NCBI GenBank assembly: GCA_013397435.1
Contig: VZRG01000185.1
Coordinates: forward strand, 436,947 to 500,946
Length of the DNA stretch: 64,000 nucleotides
Reading direction: 5' to 3'
Source of the DNA: Erythrocercus mccallii
Lineage: Eukaryota; Chordata; Aves; Passeriformes; Dicruridae
Positions 61,401-64,000 of this stretch are shown here, in pieces (position 1 is the stretch's first letter; each line of letters opens with the position of its first letter). Both the position numbers and the translations under genes were made by a program. Under the pieces are notes generated by a model that saw only the letters and a program-made list of their open reading frames with translations, searched no databases and was not told the origin of the DNA.

Positions 61401-61505
61401 CCATTTGGGGTCCAACATTCACATTGATTGGTCCCAAGGTTTTTGGCAAAATCTTAGTCGGAGAGTTGGTGCTGGAAACTGGCAATGTGATTACTGAAAT
61501 ACTAC
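40258..61505 (-). CDS. TFDP2: TFDP2 (DP-2), E2F dimerization partner (10 coding exons; 5' end outside window)
   Basis: Minus-strand join of 61402-61505, 58272-58393, 55839-55886, 54567-54729, 53898-54044, 51655-51723, 50957-51108, 46796-46962, 41326-41431 and 40258-40426, all GT-AG with matching phases, giving about 413 residues plus a TGA stop. DP proteins heterodimerise with E2F factors and bind E2F sites in cell-cycle promoters in the nucleus. In order: N-terminal region with the TPQR motif; basic E region; winged-helix DNA-binding domain from GKGLRHFSMKVCEKVQ to KEIRWIGLP with the RRRVYD recognition helix; coiled coil (IERIKQKRAQLQELLLQ); marked-box-like beta domain; acidic C-terminal tail. 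The IISTPQRLTSSGSVLIG segment separates it from TFDP1. The start codon lies beyond 64000. Convergent linkage with ATP1B3 matches the human order. Confidence 0.97.
40427..41325 (-). other. TFDP2: TFDP2 intron before the last coding exon
   Basis: 899 bases, AT-rich. A 12-bp tandem echo (AATAATCCCTAT) lies near 40767. Nothing else recognised. Confidence 0.85.
41326..41431 (-). CDS. TFDP2: TFDP2 exon: variable C-terminal region
   Basis: 106 bases between acceptor TTCTAG and donor GTAAAT (minus strand). It starts by completing Asp and ends two bases into Ser. It encodes MSAGFSWINQGLLSSSARA, then VSNFEAAGGTYDAKS. SW-NQGLL and VSN align with mammalian DP-2; the rest has drifted. Confidence 0.93.
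41432..46795 (-). other. TFDP2: TFDP2 intron
   Basis: 5.4 kb. A GT microsatellite lies at 42313-42334. A GC-richer part near 41620-42070 has chance ORFs on both strands. No coding exon or RNA gene recognised. Confidence 0.83.
42313..42334. repeat. (GT)11 microsatellite
   Basis: Eleven uninterrupted GT units. Likely length-polymorphic. Confidence 0.95.
46796..46962 (-). CDS. TFDP2: TFDP2 exon: marked-box-like domain
   Basis: 167 bases between acceptor ACATGCAG and donor GTAAGT (minus strand). The first base completes Lys and the last base begins Asp. It encodes FEYLFNFDNTFEIHDD, LKRMGMSFGLEAGKC and KSLVPKALEGYIT, strongly conserved with vertebrate DP proteins. Confidence 0.97.
46963..50956 (-). 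other. TFDP2: TFDP2 intron with CR1 fragment
   Basis: 4 kb. It contains a diverged CR1 fragment at about 48335-48900. No other recognised features. Confidence 0.83.
48335..48900 (-). mobile_element. Old CR1 LINE fragment (ORF2), minus orientation
   Basis: Ordered patches match the antisense of the CR1 ORF2 region as I remember it: TTTCTAGGCC near the start, TTGCTGCCCTCCTGTGACT, GTGTAGTATTCCAG, CCCAGCATGATGTCAGC, CAGTACTAC and GTTCTAATTTTCCAAG. It is strongly diverged and not open. Boundaries are approximate. Confidence 0.6.
50957..51108 (-). CDS. TFDP2: TFDP2 exon: end of coiled coil and start of beta domain
   Basis: 152 bases between acceptor TTTTACAG and donor GTGAGT (minus strand). It starts in phase 0 and leaves in phase 2. 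It encodes QIAFKNLVQRN, a Gln/Asn-rich linker, then STIQLPFLIVNTSKRTIID and CSISSD, which lead into the DP/E2F coiled-coil-marked-box domain. Confidence 0.96.
51109..51654 (-). other. TFDP2: TFDP2 intron
   Basis: 546 bases. An open plus-strand frame across 51443-51859 covers this intron and the coiled-coil exon antisense; it is a chance frame. Nothing else seen. Confidence 0.85.
51655..51723 (-). CDS. TFDP2: TFDP2 exon: coiled-coil dimerization segment
   Basis: 69 bases, 23 codons, phase 0 at both ends, between acceptor CTTTTAAG and donor GTATAT on the minus strand. It encodes IEKQKRIERIKQKRAQLQEL plus LLQ, the amphipathic helix that pairs with the E2F leucine zipper. Confidence 0.96.
51724..53897 (-). 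other. TFDP2: TFDP2 intron
   Basis: 2.2 kb of mostly AT-rich sequence. Chance ORFs on both strands near 51950-52410 and 52592-53325. No recognised repeats or RNA genes. Confidence 0.85.
53898..54044 (-). CDS. TFDP2: TFDP2 exon: recognition helix; NAGNAG acceptor
   Basis: 144 bases (48 codons) from GCT, or 147 with the upstream acceptor, because the minus strand reads TTAGCAGGCT: splicing after TTAG adds CAG (Gln), splicing after CAG does not. It encodes AYDQKNIRRRVYDALNVLM through KEIRWIGLPTNS to QNLE. RRRVYD is the DNA-contacting motif shared by DP and E2F proteins. Donor GTAAAG. Confidence 0.97.
54045..54566 (-). other. TFDP2: TFDP2 intron
   Basis: 522 bases between donor GTAAGC (54566-54561) and the NAGNAG acceptor. 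Nothing else recognised. Confidence 0.88.
54567..54729 (-). CDS. TFDP2: TFDP2 exon: first half of DNA-binding domain
   Basis: 163 bases between acceptor TTTTCAG and donor GTAAGC (minus strand). One base completes Ser; 54 codons follow and it ends in phase 0. It encodes KRSKKGDKNGKGLRHFSMK through NEVADELVSEF to SHLPTDS, the basic segment and first helices of the DP winged-helix domain. Almost identical to vertebrate DP-2 up to the variable end. Confidence 0.97.
54730..55838 (-). other. TFDP2: TFDP2 intron downstream of the cassette exon
   Basis: 1.1 kb. It contains the AT-rich foldback region at about 55167-55256, including a perfect 15-bp hairpin. Confidence 0.87.
55222..55255. repeat. Perfect 15-bp inverted repeat with 4-base loop
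   Basis: Arms ATCTATTCTATGATG and CATCATAGAATAGAT around loop CGTC. It sits next to two copies of CATATATATACATC, and an upstream partial copy of the right arm (CCACCATAGAATATAT at about 55169). The arm contains ATTCTATGAT, resembling the CR1 tail octamer, but no CR1 body adjoins it. Confidence 0.88.
55839..55886 (-). CDS. TFDP2: TFDP2 16-residue cassette exon (E region)
   Basis: A 48-base exon between acceptor TCTTAG and donor GTGAGT on the minus strand. It enters and leaves in the same phase, so skipping keeps the frame. It encodes ERKRTQEIIESDFSE plus split codons at each end. Its length and position match the alternatively spliced 16-residue E region described for DP-3/DP-2, which contributes to nuclear localization. 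Its RKR and the KRSKK from the next exon form a bipartite basic signal only when the exon is included. Alternative use in this species is inferred. Confidence 0.93.
55887..58271 (-). other. TFDP2: TFDP2 intron upstream of the cassette exon
   Basis: 2.4 kb. Several overlapping chance ORFs on both strands at 56349-57305. No recognised repeat family or RNA gene. Confidence 0.85.
58272..58393 (-). CDS. TFDP2: TFDP2 exon with TPQR motif
   Basis: 122 bases between acceptor TTTTACAG and donor GTAAGG (minus strand). It starts in phase 0 and leaves in phase 2 after GG. It encodes IISTPQRLTSSGSVLIG through EASGWVPG. Leaving after GG lets it splice to either the cassette exon (GG+G) or directly to the next exon (GG+T), Gly in both cases. 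Confidence 0.95.
59306..59331. repeat. 11-bp inverted repeat, 4-base loop
   Basis: Arms TATCTGCTGTA and TACAGCAGATA flank AGTA, just ahead of the TA microsatellite. Confidence 0.8.
59351..59375. repeat. (TA)n microsatellite
   Basis: About 12.5 uninterrupted TA units followed by TGCATATATAG. Likely polymorphic. Confidence 0.95.
59401..59469. repeat. Duplicated segment TTTGGTATCCATC, period about 47
   Basis: TAGCATTTGTTTGGTATCC followed by ATC is repeated about 47 bases later as CAGCATGTGTTTGGTATCC followed by ATC. Local duplication with one or two differences. Confidence 0.7.
59730..60090. promoter_or_regulatory. CpG island inside a TFDP2 intron, candidate alternative promoter
   Basis: About 360 bases of dense CpG in AT-rich intron, between the exon ending GPQM and the exon starting IISTPQ. 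Human DP-2 has shorter isoforms starting near this point, so an internal promoter is plausible. On the minus strand a CAG/GTGACA donor at 59767/59766 could join an island-derived leader exon to 58393. No in-frame ATG upstream of that donor was found, so initiation would need to be further in. Promoter activity is inferred. Confidence 0.5.
59951..60038. repeat. 22-bp minisatellite, 4 copies
   Basis: Units start at 59951, 59973, 59995 and 60017 with consensus GGAGCCACCGAGGCRCGGCC followed by CC; the fourth is more diverged and a partial fifth follows (GGAGCCTCTGCG). 22 is not a multiple of 3, so it rotates through frames and produces the RRGPGA / ATEARPRSH-like chance peptides on both strands. 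Confidence 0.92.
61402..61505 (-). CDS. TFDP2: TFDP2 N-terminal exon (ends ...VNVGPQM)
   Basis: 104 bases between acceptor TTTTAG and donor GTAAGT on the minus strand. It enters in phase 1 and ends in phase 0. It encodes a segment running through LPVSSTNSPTKILPKTLG to VNVGPQM, matching the DP-2 N-terminus with a few substitutions. The Met at its end could serve as an alternative initiator for shortened products. Confidence 0.93.
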
Positions 61506-64000
61506 CTAAAAAGAGTGTTAAAAGGAGAAGCGTTAAATTACTTCCTTAGTAACCTGTGAAAAATACTTTGGCAAATTCTCACACCACTCTTAACACTTTG
61601 GAATCAGGCTGGCTTTGTTGTCTCATTCACTGAGAACACACCCCCACATAACCTTCAGACCTCTCAGCAGATGTCACAAGGACACATCACAAAACTACAT
61701 CTTCACTATTTTACTTATAAAATTACATGTATTTTATTTCCAGAAACAATTTATTCTTGCTTAAGACAAAGAGCACACAGCCTGACATTCCTCAGCATCA
61801 GAAGTGAAAATTAATGAGAATACTTCTAAAAGAAGCCAATGTGCAAATCCTATTTACAATCATAATCATGTGTACAAAATATGCATCCATAAACCTTCAA
61901 AGCCTTAACCATTCCTCATCTGACTGTCCCAGAGCGTTCCAGTCATTGCTGATGTAAGCCAACCACAGCCTGCCACTGTACAGATGGAGTAAGTGATGCC
62001 TTTACAACTCACCTAAAGTCACAGAGCAAGGGTGGATGTCACAATGAAGTCTCCCATGCCACCTCCAATGCAGCATGTTCTCATCCCAAGATGTTTATCA
62101 TTTTTGTGATCCCAAACTGCTTATGGATTTAAGTCATCCTGCCTTCCACAGAGAAGGGCAGCTCTGTGCTGACAGCCCCAAAATACTGCTACTCCTTCTC
62201 TATCCCAAATTGCATCTTGTATCTCAATTATTTGGAATTAATGTTTAAATCAAAACTTTTGCAGCACCACCACTACTCCCTGAGTGTTCAAAATGTTGTG
62301 CACAAGCCTCTCAAGGCCCTGAGCACACCAGCTGATCCATAGACACATGGTGGCAGCAGCTCCTTTGTCTGTGACAGCTCCAAAGCAGGAGAGCTGGGAA
62401 CTGATCAATAAACACCGGCCCCTGTTCCTACACACAGCCTGATCCAGCCTGGGCAGGGATGGGGTCTGAGGCACAACCAAATGTAAGGAAGAGCTGGCAC
62501 TGCCTGGTAATCCAGAGTCAGCCTGGGTCTAGCTGGGGTCATGAGGACAAGGATTGGTTCGTGGAGAGCTACTAATGTTCTCTGGCACTGCAGACAGCAG
62601 CTGAAGGCATCTGAGGTGACAGGTCCCTTCAGAGCAGCACAGGCACCAGCCCTCCTCCCACAGGAGCCAGCCAACACTCGGCTTAGCCCACATGGCCCAA
62701 GCTGACTCAGTGGTGTTACACATCCCTGTTCCCCTGTCTTTCCTCACATCACCTGTTCACCTCCATTGCCCAATTTTCTTTTCTCACTTGGTCCTGAATC
62801 ATGATCACTTTTTTTACATTTTATTTTAGTATACCTATGTTTTTCATGAGGTTACTGAAAAATTATAAATTCAACAAAGTAACTTCACTGCAATAGAAAA
62901 CAGAAGCAACACAACTGAGAGGAAAAAAGATCTTATCTTCTGTAGTTACAAAAGTAGAAAATATGTAGATTTATGCCAAGTATCACCTTCATAAGAAATA
63001 CTCAACAGATATATGAGAAATACAAACAAATTGAGACAAGGATGTTTTAATGTTCTGTGCAGATTCTTTTGGCATCTGGAGTAATACTACTACTTAACAT
63101 TAATTTGCCAAAAGGCAAATCTGTATCTGAAAAGATCTTCAGAAGCAGCTTGCATCTCTACTTAAAATGAATAAATTATTTAGTCATGTAACTCACCTAG
63201 AAAAACATATAAACCTCTCACACTTGCAAACCCACCTCCCCAGTAAATCTTTGCTCTGTTATGAAACATCTTTTGTGAGGTAGTGCCAGAGAGCACAAGA
63301 CAGCAATTCATGATTTACACACACTGTGTTCCCATGTTGAGCTCAAAATAGTCTTCTCACTTGCCAGTTTTACTTTTGCTAGAGGATTTTGCCCAGGATT
63401 TCCCAAGCTGTGCCAGCGTATTCCACCAAAACCTAATCTCTTCCCTCATTGCAGGCTGTTGCCACCAATGACGTGTCACTTCCCAGTACTGCTGTAGGAA
63501 TTTTCCTCTTTTCTGCTGCAACTGAAACTTTTGACCCCATTATCTCCAAGATCAGCTCTCATACTATTTCTCCTTGTTCCTTTTCTTACCAAGGAAAAGA
63601 AATAAATTACTTTCTCTGGTGTCGACAGAGTAAGGTCACATGGCCAAGTGCAGTAAAACTGTGAAATGTGGGTTTTGGCTCCCAGCTCTTTTACCACAGG
63701 GCCACACCACAGAGTTGTCTCCAGCTGCACTTCCCAGCCTGCAAGAGGCACTGGGCTGTCGTGTTTGTCTGTACCAGAGTGGCCATGTGGGGCTCACGGC
63801 ACTGGGCAATGAGCACAGAGCACAGGCAATGCACAGGACATCCAGCACTGGGCACAGGTGGTTTCTTTCTCAGCATGCACCACGCAGACTGGGAGCCATG
63901 GGATCCATGTGCTCCATGGGATCCAGCTGCACTTGTGATTGCTTGGAACTTTTGTATGGATGTACCTCCCTCACACACACATGCAGACCCATGGCCAAAG
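61506..64000 (-). other. TFDP2: TFDP2 intron (continues beyond window)
   Basis: No match to the remaining N-terminal coding exon(s) was found, so they lie past 64000. GC-richer stretches at about 62270-62750 and 63660-63990 hold overlapping chance ORFs on the minus strand. No recognised repeat family. Confidence 0.8.

Larger units (their letters stand above)
58394..61401 (-). other. TFDP2: TFDP2 intron with CpG island and simple repeats
   Basis: 3.0 kb. Contents: an 11-bp hairpin (59306-59331), a TA microsatellite (59351-59375), a duplicated 22-base segment (about 59401 and 59448), a CpG island (about 59730-60090) with a 22-bp minisatellite, and a GC-richer stretch near 60480-60720. Confidence 0.85.

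Noticed and set aside
1..64000. CRISPR array, bacterial operon, prophage or defence system
   Set aside because: No regularly spaced repeats, no dense coding and no ribosome binding site pattern; the window is intron-split vertebrate DNA.
1..64000. Endogenous retrovirus or other viral insertion
   Set aside because: No paired LTRs, primer-binding site or viral reading frame recognised; the only transposon remnants seen are CR1 fragments.
61506..64000. First TFDP2 coding exon(s)
   Set aside because: No minus-strand segment matching the expected N-terminal residues with a donor was found; it must lie beyond the window.

Overview
The window is vertebrate nuclear DNA, most likely from a bird. Support comes from two intron-split genes with GT-AG splice sites, an AT-rich background with sharp CpG-rich islands, modest intron sizes, and fragments of the CR1 LINE, the dominant retrotransposon of birds and reptiles. 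No species call is possible. There is no prokaryotic, phage or CRISPR content. I found no previously undescribed system; the interesting material is alternative splicing, candidate unannotated promoters and small DNA structures.

Left part (1-~21.5 kb, + strand): ATP1B3, the beta-3 subunit of the Na+/K+-ATPase. Its first exon, with the start codon and cytoplasmic N-terminus, lies before the window, and the window opens in intron 1. Six coding exons (6804-6932, 11065-11172, 12726-12913, 13649-13699, 18608-18694, 20587-20757) join in frame to 244 residues ending at TAG. A 3' UTR of about 750 bases follows.

Middle (~21.5-32.8 kb): the space between two convergent genes. I recognise no protein gene in it. 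It holds an isolated CpG island (about 29.34-29.9 kb) with a TATA-like box at its edge and a good 5' splice site, which is a candidate lncRNA promoter.

Right part (~32.8-64 kb, - strand): TFDP2 (DP-2), the E2F dimerization partner. Ten coding exons on the minus strand (61402-61505, 58272-58393, 55839-55886, 54567-54729, 53898-54044, 51655-51723, 50957-51108, 46796-46962, 41326-41431, 40258-40426) join in frame to about 413 residues ending in an acidic tail. The first coding exon(s) lie beyond 64000. A long 3' UTR probably runs down to about 32.84 kb. Two splice choices are visible: a 48-base cassette exon matching the 16-residue 'E region', and a NAGNAG acceptor that adds or drops one glutamine. 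A second CpG island with a 22-bp minisatellite sits in an intron at about 59.7-60.1 kb and could be an alternative promoter.

The two genes are neighbours in the same convergent arrangement on human 3q23, so this is ordinary conserved synteny. They act in unrelated processes (ion transport at the plasma membrane; cell-cycle transcription). Exon boundaries were deduced by hand from reading-frame continuity, splice consensus and remembered family sequences, without alignment software.
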